In this document: positions 1 to 8,337 of the stretch, one piece after another
Numbering within the stretch: position 1 is the stretch's first letter
How the letters are laid out: each line of letters starts with the position of its first letter
Origin: Paenibacillus yonginensis
Lineage (GTDB): Bacteria; Bacillota; Bacilli; Paenibacillales; Paenibacillaceae
Direction: 5' to 3'
Length of the DNA: 64,000 bases
Assembly (NCBI RefSeq): GCF_001685395.1
Contig: NZ_CP014167.1
Span: 4,534,001 to 4,598,000 of the forward strand
Notes under the pieces: generated by a model
What the model was told of the DNA's origin: nothing
Seen by the model: only the letters and a program-made list of their open reading frames with translations
The model's database searches: none
Made by a program: the position numbers and the translations under genes

Positions 1-1524
1 AAGGCCGCGCTGGCCAAAGGCACGACGGCTGTATTCATGGACCCCCATGAAATCGCCAATGTATTCGGGAATGAAGGGGTAGCCTGGATGCATGAGGAGG
101 GGCAGGGGGTTCCGCTGAAGGTATTTACCACCTATCCCTCCTGCGTGCCGGCTGCGGAAGGTCTGGAGGATGCCGGCGCCTCTCTGGAGGTGGAAGACAT
201 CGAAGCCGGGCTGCGCTGGGAAGGGGTTGCAGGACTGGGTGAGGTGATGAATTTCCCTGGCGTTGTTTATGATGACCCGAAGATGAAAGGCGAAATCGAG
301 GCAACGATCAGGGCGGGCAAGACGGTTACCGGTCATTTTCCAAGTGACGATCAGCAGATGCTGCAGGCTTATATCGCTTCGGGGGTAACGTCCGACCACG
401 AAACGGTTACCCGGGAACAGGGGCTCGCCCGCGTGCGGTTAGGCATGAATTTGATGATCCGCGAGGGCTCGGCCTGGCAGGACGTGAAGGAAGTGATCAA
501 GGTGGTCACGGAGGATCATGCGCCTACAGGCAATATTACGCTGGTGACGGACGACGTCTATCCGCAGACCCTGGTCGATAAAGGACATATCAACCATGTC
601 GTGCGCCGGGCCGTTGAGGAAGGGGTAGACCCGGTAACGGCCATTCAGATGGCTACGATTAATACGGCGAGATACTTTAATATGGAACGGGACCTCGGGG
701 CCATCTCACCGGGAAAATGTGCGGACATCCTGCTCGTTGATGACTTGCAGCAAATGGTTCCTTCGCTTGTCATTGCCGATGGAGCCGTTGTTGCTCGGCA
801 GGGGCGCATCGTCATTCCGTTCCCGTCTTATGTTTATCCGGAGAAAGCCCGGCAGTCGGTACAGCTGGCCCGGAAGCTGCGGCCGGAGGACTTTCGACTG
901 CGCAGCAAACGGACAACTGCTGGAGCAGGGGCAGGAGCAGGCGGCACTTCGGTTGTAGGAACAACCCGGGTGAAGGTGATTCAAGTGATTGAGAACAGCG
1001 CCCGGACGGCCTCGGCGACAGCTGAGTTAACGGTGAAGGACGGTTACATCCAGCCGGACCCGCAGCAGGATGTCCTGCTGCTCGCCTGCATTGAACGGCA
1101 CAAAGGCTCGGGTGATATTTCCCTTGCGTTCGCCAAAGGCTTCGGGTTGAAAGAAGGTGCCGTTGCTTCAACCGTAGCGCACGACAGTCATAACCTGCTC
1201 GTCATGGGCACAAATGAAGCGGACATGGTATTTGCCGCCTCCAAGCTGGCGGAATGCGGCGGCGGCATGATTGCCGTCAAGGACGGCAAAGTGCTGGGCC
1301 TGGTCGAAATGCCGGTAGCCGGACTGATGTCCGACAAACCGCTGGACCAGGTGGTGGAAGAGGTTCGTGGGCTTGAAGCGGGCTGGAAGGAGCTTGGCTG
1401 CACAATTCATGCTCCATTTATGACCTTCTCTCTGATCGCGCTGCCTGTTATTCCGGATCTGCGCATCTCGAACCGCGGCCTGGTCGATGTAACGACCTTC
1501 CGGCTTACGGACGTGGAGTTATAG
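1..1524 (+). CDS. ade: Adenine deaminase, 5'-truncated by window edge
   Basis: Hydrolyses adenine to hypoxanthine and ammonia in purine salvage (cytosolic amidohydrolase). The frame is open from base 1 and runs 507 residues to a TAG stop. Full-length family members are roughly 570-600 residues, so the N-terminus with the first metal-binding histidines lies outside the window. Seen: KGTTAVFMDPHEIANVFG at the very start, TGHFPS near residue 110, the segment HINHVVRRAVEEGVDPVTAI, and AISPGKCADILLVDDL, typical of the amidohydrolase core. A C-terminal domain follows with AHDSHN at about residue 393. The two are joined by a low-complexity AGAGAGAG linker near residues 310-317. The first ATG at position 37 is internal and not the true start. 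The family assignment is firm; activity cannot be judged without the missing N-terminus. Confidence 0.93.
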   Translation, partial: KAALAKGTTAVFMDPHEIANVFGNEGVAWMHEEGQGVPLKVFTTYPSCVPAAEGLEDAGASLEVEDIEAGLRWEGVAGLGEVMNFPGVVYDDPKMKGEIEATIRAGKTVTGHFPSDDQQMLQAYIASGVTSDHETVTREQGLARVRLGMNLMIREGSAWQDVKEVIKVVTEDHAPTGNITLVTDDVYPQTLVDKGHINHVVRRAVEEGVDPVTAIQMATINTARYFNMERDLGAISPGKCADILLVDDLQQMVPSLVIADGAVVARQGRIVIPFPSYVYPEKARQSVQLARKLRPEDFRLRSKRTTAGAGAGAGGTSVVGTTRVKVIQVIENSARTASATAELTVKDGYIQPDPQQDVLLLACIERHKGSGDISLAFAKGFGLKEGAVASTVAHDSHNLLVMGTNEADMVFAASKLAECGGGMIAVKDGKVLGLVEMPVAGLMSDKPLDQVVEEVRGLEAGWKELGCTIHAPFMTFSLIALPVIPDLRISNRGLVDVTTFRLTDVEL

Positions 1525-1539
1525 AAGACAGAACAACAA

Positions 1540-1576
1540 AACCGCCGATCTTTCCTAATGTGGAAAGGCGGCGGTT
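1540..1576 (+). terminator. Probable terminator hairpin of ade
   Basis: AACCGCCG...CTTTCC, a six-base loop, then GGAAAG...CGGCGGTT form an imperfect stem 16 bases after the ade stop. The following run is only mildly T-rich (ATCTATATTG), so termination may be incomplete. Confidence 0.5.
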
Positions 1577-1628
1577 ATCTATATTGTTTCATATATAGTT
1601 AATATGTGATATGGCTTGCATTTAAGGT

Positions 1629-1736
1629 TTAGTGCGTTTGTTGTTCGAGTTGATCTTCTTCTTTGAATATCTTTCCGCAGAAAATGCCAATTACTATGAA
1701 GCTGACAGCCACCAAAGCAGACATAAGAATCATCAT
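1629..1736 (-). CDS. Small single-pass membrane protein, 35 residues
   Basis: I do not recognise the family. The minus-strand frame encodes 35 residues starting MMILMSALVAVSFIVIGIF. The hydrophobic stretch (about residues 2-20) is followed by a charged tail, CGKIFKEEDQLEQQTH, the layout of a tiny membrane protein with its C-terminus in the cytosol. An AAGGAG Shine-Dalgarno element lies about 12 bases before the ATG-ATG pair, slightly far but plausible. The gene converges on ade and is divergent from cydA. CydX/CydS-like small subunits of cytochrome bd have a similar size and topology, but they normally sit downstream of and in line with cydAB, so that assignment would be a guess. Confidence 0.45.
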   Translation of the reverse strand: MMILMSALVAVSFIVIGIFCGKIFKEEDQLEQQTH

Positions 1737-1870
1737 GTCGAATCTTCACTCCTTCTTTATCTTCTTCCTTATCAGTACGAACCTCATAATCGGTACATGT
1801 TCCATCATACTGGAATCCCGAATCCCCCGCATAGCCCGTTTGGGCTATAAAATTCCTTCAAAATTGAACG

Positions 1871-1888
1871 TTGTGAGGCAGATCACAA
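1871..1888. promoter_or_regulatory. Rex/Fnr-type operator 1 of cydA
   Basis: TTGTGAGGCAGATCACAA: arms TTGTGA and TCACAA separated by six bases. The arms fit Rex (TTGTGAA-N4-TTCACAA) except the inner A/T pair, and fit the Fnr/Crp core TGTGA-N6-TCACA exactly. This is the most distal of three copies, 243 bases before the cydA start. Confidence 0.7.
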
Positions 1889-1973
1889 AACGAATCTGTC
1901 AATGAGCTTTGAGGCAAAAAAAGTTTGAAATCGCTTGTGGTTTTGCCTGATTTGTGTGCAATTTCGACGAAAG

Positions 1974-1991
1974 TTGTGATTATGGTCACAA
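1974..1991. promoter_or_regulatory. Rex/Fnr-type operator 2 of cydA
   Basis: TTGTGATTATGGTCACAA, same arms as the other two copies, 103 bases downstream of the first and 41 upstream of the third. It overlaps the predicted -35 hexamer of cydA, so binding could either block or recruit polymerase depending on which regulator uses it. Confidence 0.75.
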
Positions 1992-2001
1992 ATTTTATAA
2001 A
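1974..2001 (+). promoter_or_regulatory. Candidate sigma-A promoter of cydABDC
   Basis: TTGTGA (1974-1979) and TATAAA (1996-2001) with a 16-base spacer. The -35 is part of operator 2 and operator 3 begins about 14 bases after the -10. Predicted leader of about 120 bases to the cydA ATG. Inferred from pattern only. Confidence 0.45.
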
Positions 2002-2014
2002 TTTCCGTTTTCTA

Positions 2015-2032
2015 TTGTGACATTTATCACAA
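2015..2032. promoter_or_regulatory. Rex/Fnr-type operator 3 of cydA
   Basis: TTGTGACATTTATCACAA, the closest copy to cydA, placed at or just after the predicted transcription start. A Rex repressor here would block initiation when the NADH/NAD ratio is low. Multiple Rex sites at the cydA promoter are described for Bacillus subtilis. Confidence 0.78.
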
Positions 2033-2131
2033 TACCCCCTTTGAAGAACTGCCATGATAAGAACAGTGAGTTTTCCAAGCAAGAGAGGCAGCCTGCCTCC
2101 CATTCTTATCGTTCAAAGGAGAGTATGATCC

Positions 2132-3538
2132 ATGGATCCGTTAGTGCTTGCACGCATCCAGTTTGCTGCGACGACCATCTTCCATTTCTTCTTCGTGCCG
2201 ATGTCGATCGGGTTGGTGTTTATGATCGCGGTCATGGAGACGATGTATGTCGTCAAAGGCAAAGAAGTGTACAAAACAATGGCAAAGTTCTGGGGCAAGC
2301 TGTTCCTCATCAACTTTGCAGTCGGAGTCGTAACAGGCATCCTGCAGGAGTTCCAGTTTGGCATGAACTGGTCCGATTATTCCCGGTTCGTCGGAGACGT
2401 CTTTGGCGCACCGCTTGCGATTGAAGCGCTGGCCGCGTTTTTTCTGGAGTCGACCTTTATGGGAATTTGGATTTTCGGCTGGGACCGGTTGTCCAAGAAA
2501 GTCCACCTGCTCAGCATCTGGCTTGTCTGCCTGGGGACGACGTTGTCCGCGCTTTGGATTCTGGCGGCCAACTCGTTTATGCAGCATCCGGTAGGCTTTG
2601 AAGTCAACAACGGCCGCGCGGAGATGAATGACTTTTTCGCCCTGATCGCCAACGGGCAGCTGTGGGTGGAATTTCCACATACCGTCCTTGGTGCGCTGGC
2701 CACTGGCTCTTTCCTGATCTGCGGCATCAGCGCGTACAAAATGCTCAAGAAAAAAGATTATGCTTTCTTTAAAAGCTCTTTTAAAATCGCAGTCATCGTG
2801 GCTTTGTTGTCCTCTTTCCTGACCGCAATCTTCGGTCATCAGCAGGCCCAGTACCTGGTAGAGACCCAGCCGATGAAGATGGCAGCTTCCGAAGGCCTCT
2901 GGGGCAAAAGCGGCGATCCTGCCCCATGGACGGTCGTTGCGGCGATTGACCCGAAGACCAAAGAAAATAAATTCGAGATCAAAATTCCTTACCTGCTCAG
3001 CTTCCTTTCCTACAGCAAACTGAACGGGGAAGTCAAAGGCATGAACGAACTGCAGGCCGAGTATACGCAAAAATACGGCGAAGGCAACTACATCCCGCCG
3101 GTGCGCACGACCTTCTGGAGCTTCCGCATCATGGTGGCAGCAGGTTCGCTCATGATTTTGTTTGCTGCTTACGGCTTGTACCTGTGGATGCGCAAAAAAA
3201 TGGACCGCCCGAACAAAGGTTACCTGCGTTTGATGCTGTTTGGCATTTCGCTGCCTTATATCGCGAATACTTCAGGCTGGATCATGACGGAATTCGGCCG
3301 CCAGCCTTGGACGGTATTCGGGCTGATGACCACCGCCGACTCCGTGTCGCCTAACGTGACCGCAGGCCAGCTGCTGTTCTCGATTATCGCCTTCTGCGCA
3401 ATTTATACCGTGCTGGCCGTCGTGATGGTGTTCCTTTGGGTGAAAGTGATCAAACAAGGTCCATACGCCAAAGACCATTCCGACGACGAACATTCCACAG
3501 ATCCATTCGGCAAGGAGGGGTATCATGCTGTCTCTTAA
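2132..3538 (+). CDS. cydA: Cytochrome bd quinol oxidase subunit I
   Basis: Membrane subunit that oxidises quinol and carries the three haems of a high-affinity oxygen reductase. Predicted 468 residues with multiple membrane helices. Visible conserved residues: His18 (haem d/b595 ligand region), Glu98 and Glu106 (proton path region), His183 and Met334 (haem b558 ligands by alignment with E. coli His186 and Met393), and the GRQPW motif at 389-393. The length, about 50 residues shorter than the E. coli protein, indicates the short Q-loop form usual in Firmicutes. AAAGGAG lies about 10 bases before the ATG. First gene of a four-gene operon whose cydB start overlaps its end by 14 bases. Three palindromic operators upstream suggest redox or oxygen control. 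Confidence 0.97.
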   Translation: MDPLVLARIQFAATTIFHFFFVPMSIGLVFMIAVMETMYVVKGKEVYKTMAKFWGKLFLINFAVGVVTGILQEFQFGMNWSDYSRFVGDVFGAPLAIEALAAFFLESTFMGIWIFGWDRLSKKVHLLSIWLVCLGTTLSALWILAANSFMQHPVGFEVNNGRAEMNDFFALIANGQLWVEFPHTVLGALATGSFLICGISAYKMLKKKDYAFFKSSFKIAVIVALLSSFLTAIFGHQQAQYLVETQPMKMAASEGLWGKSGDPAPWTVVAAIDPKTKENKFEIKIPYLLSFLSYSKLNGEVKGMNELQAEYTQKYGEGNYIPPVRTTFWSFRIMVAAGSLMILFAAYGLYLWMRKKMDRPNKGYLRLMLFGISLPYIANTSGWIMTEFGRQPWTVFGLMTTADSVSPNVTAGQLLFSIIAFCAIYTVLAVVMVFLWVKVIKQGPYAKDHSDDEHSTDPFGKEGYHAVS

Positions 3539-4541
3539 TGAGCTTTGGTTTATTTTGGTGGCGGTGCTGTTCATCGGTTTCTTTTTCCTCGAGGGCTTTG
3601 ATTTCGGGGTTGGCATGGCTACAGGCATTCTTGCCAAAAACGATACGGAACGCCGCGTGTTGATCAACGCGATCGGCCCGTTTTGGGACGGCAATGAAGT
3701 GTGGCTGCTGACGGCGGGCGGCGCCATATTCGCCGCTTTCCCGAACTGGTACGCCACGATGTTCAGCGGCTACTATACACCTCTAGTTGTGCTTCTGCTG
3801 GCGCTGATCGCCAGAGGGGTCGCTTTCGAATTCCGGGGCAAGGTGCAGGACGACCGCTGGAAAAAAACGTGGGACGTCTGCATTTTCATCGGCAGCCTGC
3901 TGCCTCCATTCCTGCTGGGCGTCGTCTTCGCCGGCTTTATGAAAGGCCTGCCGATCGACGGGCAAATGGAGATGAGAGCCGGACTGTTCGACATGGTGAA
4001 CTGGTATACGCTGGTGGGCGGCATTACCGTTACGGTGCTTTGTTTTGTGCACGGCCTTCTGTTCACGGTACTCCGTACGGAGGGAGAACTCCAGAACAAA
4101 GCGCGCAAGCTGGCCAAACAAATGCTGTATCCGCTCGCGGCCCTGCTGGCCCTGACCGGCATTGCCACTTATTTTGCAACGGATATCTTTGAAGCGCATG
4201 GCGCCGTATTAAGCGTGTTGGCTTTGTTGGGACTGGCCGCTTTCCTGCTGGCCGGTTATTTCCTGAGCCGTGAACGGGACGGCTGGGCTTTCGGGATGAC
4301 CGGCGCGGTTATCGCTTTGGCGATTGTCGGCGTGTTCGCTGGGCTGTTCCCGAATGTGATGATCAGTTCGATCGATACGGCTTTCAACCTGACGATTCAT
4401 AATGCGGCCTCGGGCCATTATTCGCTGAAGGTCATGACGATCGTAGCTGTGTCGCTGCTGCCGTTCGTGCTCGGTTATCAGATCTGGAGTTATTTCGTCT
4501 TCCACAAACGGGTGCACGAGAAATCGCATCTGGAATATTAA
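3525..4541 (+). CDS. cydB: Cytochrome bd quinol oxidase subunit II
   Basis: Partner subunit of CydA that stabilises the haem-bearing core in the membrane. 338 residues, almost wholly hydrophobic. Family signatures seen include FFLEGFDFGVGM near the N-terminus and GPFWDGNEVWLLTAGGA at about 47-63. Its ATG lies inside the end of cydA (14-base overlap), with an AAGGAGGGG ribosome site inside the cydA coding sequence, indicating translational coupling and equal stoichiometry. Length is normal for the family. Followed after 24 bases by the transporter genes needed for assembly of the oxidase. Confidence 0.97.
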   Translation: MLSLNELWFILVAVLFIGFFFLEGFDFGVGMATGILAKNDTERRVLINAIGPFWDGNEVWLLTAGGAIFAAFPNWYATMFSGYYTPLVVLLLALIARGVAFEFRGKVQDDRWKKTWDVCIFIGSLLPPFLLGVVFAGFMKGLPIDGQMEMRAGLFDMVNWYTLVGGITVTVLCFVHGLLFTVLRTEGELQNKARKLAKQMLYPLAALLALTGIATYFATDIFEAHGAVLSVLALLGLAAFLLAGYFLSRERDGWAFGMTGAVIALAIVGVFAGLFPNVMISSIDTAFNLTIHNAASGHYSLKVMTIVAVSLLPFVLGYQIWSYFVFHKRVHEKSHLEY

Positions 4542-4565
4542 TCATTGAGACAGGAATGAACGGAC

Positions 4566-6389
4566 ATGGACAAAAACTTGCTGAAGTTAAAAGGAATTCG
4601 GACGGTTATGGCGTTCATGGCCGCGCTGACGTTCATTCATACCCTTGCCGTAATTATGCAGGCCAAGTGGCTGGCGGATGCCGTCACCGGCCTGTTTAAC
4701 GGCGAATCCCTGCAGGAACAATACGGCAGCCTCGTATTGTTCCTGCTTGGTTTTACGGTCCGGCAGCTGACGAACCTGCTGCAGCAGCGGCTGGCCTACC
4801 GTTTTGCCGAGCGGACCGGGAGCGAGCTGCGCAAGGCGTTTGTTGGCAAGCTGTTTGGGCTGGGTCCCCGTTTTGCCTCCCGGGAGGGCACAGGCAAGCT
4901 GGTCACCCTGGTGCTGGACGGCATTTCCAAGTATAAAACCTATCTGGAGTTGTTCCTGCCGCGCATGCTGGCCACGGGAATGACACCTGTCCTGGTTTTG
5001 TTGTTCGTGTTTACACAGGATGTCATGTCGGGCCTGATTTTGATTATTACGATGCCGATTCTGATCGTCTTTATGATTCTGGTGGGGCTGGCCGCGCGTC
5101 GGCAGACGGAGCGGCAGATCGGCACGTACCGCGTATTGTCCAACCACTTTGTGGATTCGCTGCGCGGGCTGGAGACGCTGAAATATTTAGGCCGGAGCAA
5201 AGGCCATGTCCGCTCCATCGAGAAAGTCAGCGACTCCTACCGCTCAGCTACAATGAGAACGCTGCGGGTAGCTTTTATGTCCTCGTTCGCCCTGGATTTC
5301 TTCACGATGCTGTCAGTGGCGTCGGTGGCGGTGAGCCTGGGGCTCCGTCTGATTGACGGGCGCCTTACCCTGCTGCCAGCGCTGACGGTTCTGATCCTCG
5401 CGCCGGAATATTTTCTGCCGGTGCGTATGGTCGGCGCGGATTTTCATGCGACGATGGACGGCAAAGAAGCGGGTGAAACGATCCGCGCGATTATTGCCGG
5501 GACCGACGACCCCGAGACCGCTGGTTCACATAGGACTATGAAGGCTGGCCAAACCGGCGCGCCTTTGGCAGCTCAGCCCGGAAATGCCGTTGAACCGATG
5601 CCCGACCGAAACATGAAGAACCAAACCCCGGGACAGATTCTTTGGACCCCCTCAAGCGTTTTAAAAATGTCCGGCCTCACCGTAAGCCACGGGGAAGGCG
5701 ACAAGGACTCCCTTGCCGGCATCACCGCTACCTTGCCGGGAACGGGCCGAATCGGCATTATCGGGGAGAGCGGGGCAGGCAAGTCCACCTTGATCGACGT
5801 AATCGGTGGTTTCCTGAAACCAAACGCCGGGACTTTTAGGATTGACGGGATGGAGATGGACAACTTGGCCGTGCCCGAATGGCGGAGTCTGATAACGTAC
5901 ATCCCGCAGCGGCCATTTCTGTTCAGCGGAACGCTCGCTGAGAACATCGCTTTTTACGCGCCGGACGCTTCGGAAGCGGACATCCGGCGGGCGGTTCAAG
6001 CGGCCGGGCTGGAAGAGCTGCTTCATAGCCTGCCGCAAGGATTGGCAACGCTGGTCGGCGGAGGGGGGCGTCCGCTGAGCGGCGGTCAGGAGCAGCGGGT
6101 CGCGCTGGCGAGGTCTTTTTTGTGCAGCCGTCCCGTGATGCTTCTGGACGAACCGACGGCTCACCTCGATATCGAAACCGAATATGAGCTGAAGGCAACG
6201 ATGCTGCCTATGTTTGCAGGCAAGCTGGTGCTGCTGGCGACCCATCGCCTGCACTGGATGCGGGAGATGGACCGGATCCTGGTGCTGGAGCAGGGCAGGC
6301 TGGCGGAAATGGGTACCCATGAAGAGCTGATGGCCCGCAAGGGCGTTTATTACGGACTGGTAAATGCGGAAAGGGAGGCATTGGCATGA
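4566..6389 (+). CDS. cydD: ABC exporter CydD-like, bd oxidase assembly
   Basis: Half of the heterodimeric ABC exporter that moves thiols (glutathione/cysteine in E. coli) and is needed to assemble cytochrome bd. 607 residues: an N-terminal six-helix membrane domain (about 15-300), a variable linker rich in polar residues (about 315-360), then an ATPase domain with Walker A GESGAGKST, signature LSGGQEQRVALARSF and Walker B VMLLDEPTAHLD. Bacillus naming calls the first of the pair CydC, so the letter is conventional. Stop overlaps the next gene by 4 bases (ATGA). The start has little Shine-Dalgarno support (AGACAGGAATGAACGGAC before the ATG), but the N-terminus fits the family. Confidence 0.93.
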   Translation: MDKNLLKLKGIRTVMAFMAALTFIHTLAVIMQAKWLADAVTGLFNGESLQEQYGSLVLFLLGFTVRQLTNLLQQRLAYRFAERTGSELRKAFVGKLFGLGPRFASREGTGKLVTLVLDGISKYKTYLELFLPRMLATGMTPVLVLLFVFTQDVMSGLILIITMPILIVFMILVGLAARRQTERQIGTYRVLSNHFVDSLRGLETLKYLGRSKGHVRSIEKVSDSYRSATMRTLRVAFMSSFALDFFTMLSVASVAVSLGLRLIDGRLTLLPALTVLILAPEYFLPVRMVGADFHATMDGKEAGETIRAIIAGTDDPETAGSHRTMKAGQTGAPLAAQPGNAVEPMPDRNMKNQTPGQILWTPSSVLKMSGLTVSHGEGDKDSLAGITATLPGTGRIGIIGESGAGKSTLIDVIGGFLKPNAGTFRIDGMEMDNLAVPEWRSLITYIPQRPFLFSGTLAENIAFYAPDASEADIRRAVQAAGLEELLHSLPQGLATLVGGGGRPLSGGQEQRVALARSFLCSRPVMLLDEPTAHLDIETEYELKATMLPMFAGKLVLLATHRLHWMREMDRILVLEQGRLAEMGTHEELMARKGVYYGLVNAEREALA

Positions 6390-8143
6390 ACGGGGAAACG
6401 TGGTTTAAACCTTTTTTTCGCGCCTATTTCTGGCGGTTTGCGCTGATCGTGCTGCTCGGCATCCTGACGCTGGCGTCGGCGGCCATGCTGATGTTCACCT
6501 CCGGCTTTCTGATTTCGAAGTCCGCGCTCAGACCGGAAAACATCCTGCTCGTTTATGTTCCGATCGTCGGCGTCCGCACCTTCGGGATTGCTCGGGCGGT
6601 GATTCATTACGTCGAGCGGCTGACCGGCCACGACGCTGTGCTGCGCATTTTGTCGAAAATGCGGGTCAAGCTGTATAAGCTGCTAGAACCTCAAGCTTTA
6701 TTTATTCGTTCTCGTCAAAAAACGGGGGACATCCTTGGCGTATTGGCGGAGGATATCGAAAATTTGCAGAACGTGTATATCCGGACGATTTTTCCGGCGG
6801 CAGCCGCCGTGGTCATGTACGTTCTGGCCGTTGTTTTTGCCGGCCGCTTCAGTCTCGGCTTCGCAGCGCTGGCTGCGATTTATCTGTTGGTTCTGATCGC
6901 CGTGCTGCCTTATATCTCCTACCGGCTGACCCGGACGAAACACAAACAGCTAAAGGAACAGCGCAGCGGGCTTTACCAGAAGCTGACCGATGCGGTGATG
7001 GGCATCGGCGATTGGGTCATCAGCGGACGTGCCGCCGCTTTTGCGGACAGCTATGAAGAAGCCGAGACCCGCGTGACCCGGATCGAACGTTCTTTGCGCA
7101 GCTGGGCCCGGCTGCGGACGTTGATCGGCCAGCTCGCAGTCGGCCTGGCCGTAGTGATTACGCTGTATTGGTCCGGGCAGGAATACGCGAACGGCCGCAT
7201 TAACGTTACGTTGATCGCCGCGTTTGTGCTGGTTATTTTTCCGCTGATGGATGCCTTTCTGCCGATTTCCGAAGCCGTGGAGCGGATTCCGCAATACCAG
7301 GACGCGGTAGCAAGATTAAACCGGATCACAGAGACCAGCGGCCTTAACCGAACAGCCGTCCGGCCTGCCTCTCCGTCCGCAGCATCCTCGGACCCGGACA
7401 TGCCGCCGCCCGCTCAGGTTCACATTTCGCTCCAAAACGTCTCTTTCACCTATAGCGAAGGCGAACAACCCTCGGTTTCCCATGTGAACCTGGAGCTGCC
7501 GCAGGGCAAACGGATTGCCGTGATCGGCCGCAGCGGCGCGGGCAAATCAACGCTGCTTAAGCTGATCCTCGGAGCGCTTGAACCGAGTGCGGGAGAAGTC
7601 GCTCTAAATGGCATACCGGCAGCGGAGCTCGCGCCGCACATGCCCGATTATGCGGCGGTGCTCAACCAAAGCCCGCATTTGTTCGACACGACGGTGGGCA
7701 ACAATATCCGGCTTGGCCAACTTTCGGCCACCGACGAGCAAATCGCCGCGGCCGCCGAGTCGGCCCGGCTGGGCGGGCTGATCTCCTCGCTGTCTGCAGG
7801 CCTCGATACGCCGATGCACGAAACCGGACAGCGGTTCTCCGGCGGGGAACGCCAGCGTGTCGCGCTGGCCCGCGTCTTGCTGCAGAACACGCCCGTCCTT
7901 ATTTTGGATGAGCCGACCATTGGCCTTGATCCCAAGACGGAACGGGAGCTGATGGCGACCGTCCTGGAGGCGGCTAAAGGCAAAACGCTGATCTGGGTGA
8001 CGCACCATCTCACCTTTGCCCGCCAGATGGATGAAATTATTTTTATGAATCAGGGAGGTATCGAAATGAGAGGCACCCACGATGAGTTGATGGCCAACCA
8101 TGAACGATATCGCCATTTATACCGGCTGGACCGGCCGAAATGA
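6386..8143 (+). CDS. cydC: ABC exporter CydC-like, bd oxidase assembly
   Basis: Second half of the CydDC heterodimer. 585 residues: membrane domain to about residue 310, linker, then nucleotide-binding domain with Walker A GRSGAGKST, signature FSGGERQRVALARVLL and Walker B VLILDEPTIGLDP. Both subunits keep all ATPase motifs, so neither looks degenerate. GGGAGG precedes the start inside the end of the upstream gene, with a 4-base overlap. No strong terminator follows: a GCACCGG/CCGGTGC hairpin near 8172-8193 lacks a T run, so some readthrough towards the LacI gene is possible. Confidence 0.93.
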   Translation: MNGETWFKPFFRAYFWRFALIVLLGILTLASAAMLMFTSGFLISKSALRPENILLVYVPIVGVRTFGIARAVIHYVERLTGHDAVLRILSKMRVKLYKLLEPQALFIRSRQKTGDILGVLAEDIENLQNVYIRTIFPAAAAVVMYVLAVVFAGRFSLGFAALAAIYLLVLIAVLPYISYRLTRTKHKQLKEQRSGLYQKLTDAVMGIGDWVISGRAAAFADSYEEAETRVTRIERSLRSWARLRTLIGQLAVGLAVVITLYWSGQEYANGRINVTLIAAFVLVIFPLMDAFLPISEAVERIPQYQDAVARLNRITETSGLNRTAVRPASPSAASSDPDMPPPAQVHISLQNVSFTYSEGEQPSVSHVNLELPQGKRIAVIGRSGAGKSTLLKLILGALEPSAGEVALNGIPAAELAPHMPDYAAVLNQSPHLFDTTVGNNIRLGQLSATDEQIAAAAESARLGGLISSLSAGLDTPMHETGQRFSGGERQRVALARVLLQNTPVLILDEPTIGLDPKTERELMATVLEAAKGKTLIWVTHHLTFARQMDEIIFMNQGGIEMRGTHDELMANHERYRHLYRLDRPK

Positions 8144-8254
8144 AGGGCCGGCATCGCAGCATCCAAACGAGGCACCGGACTGATCTCCCGGTGCTACTTC
8201 GTGTTCACGGCATTACTTTGCCTTTCAGCCCGCCCTCCGCAATGGCGCGCAGGA

Positions 8255-8282
8255 TTGCTATTTTGCCGGTAACCGCTACAAT
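8255..8282 (+). promoter_or_regulatory. Candidate sigma-A promoter of the LacI gene
   Basis: TTGCTA, 16-base spacer, TACAAT. It places the transcript start near 8289, which supports translation from 8338 and argues against the longer open frame that begins at 8140. Confidence 0.5.
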
Positions 8283-8337
8283 AGTATTTGTATCCAAAGA
8301 AATCCAAAGAATGTTAAAGAAATGTTGTGGTGAAGCC

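Noticed and set aside
1663..1905. 80-codon plus-strand frame in the ade-cydA gap
   Set aside because: No ribosome site, covers the small minus-strand gene and operator 1.
1913..1948. AGGCAAAA/TTTTGCCT inverted repeat upstream of cydA
   Set aside because: Eight-base arms with a 20-base loop and no T run; could be chance in AT-rich DNA, no role assigned.
2141..3070. 309-codon antisense frame opposite cydA
   Set aside because: Shadow of cydA; composition (His/Arg/Gln rich) is typical of antisense translation.
8140..8337. Upstream extension of the LacI-family frame
   Set aside because: A promoter lies inside it and the HTH begins directly after the ATG at 8338.
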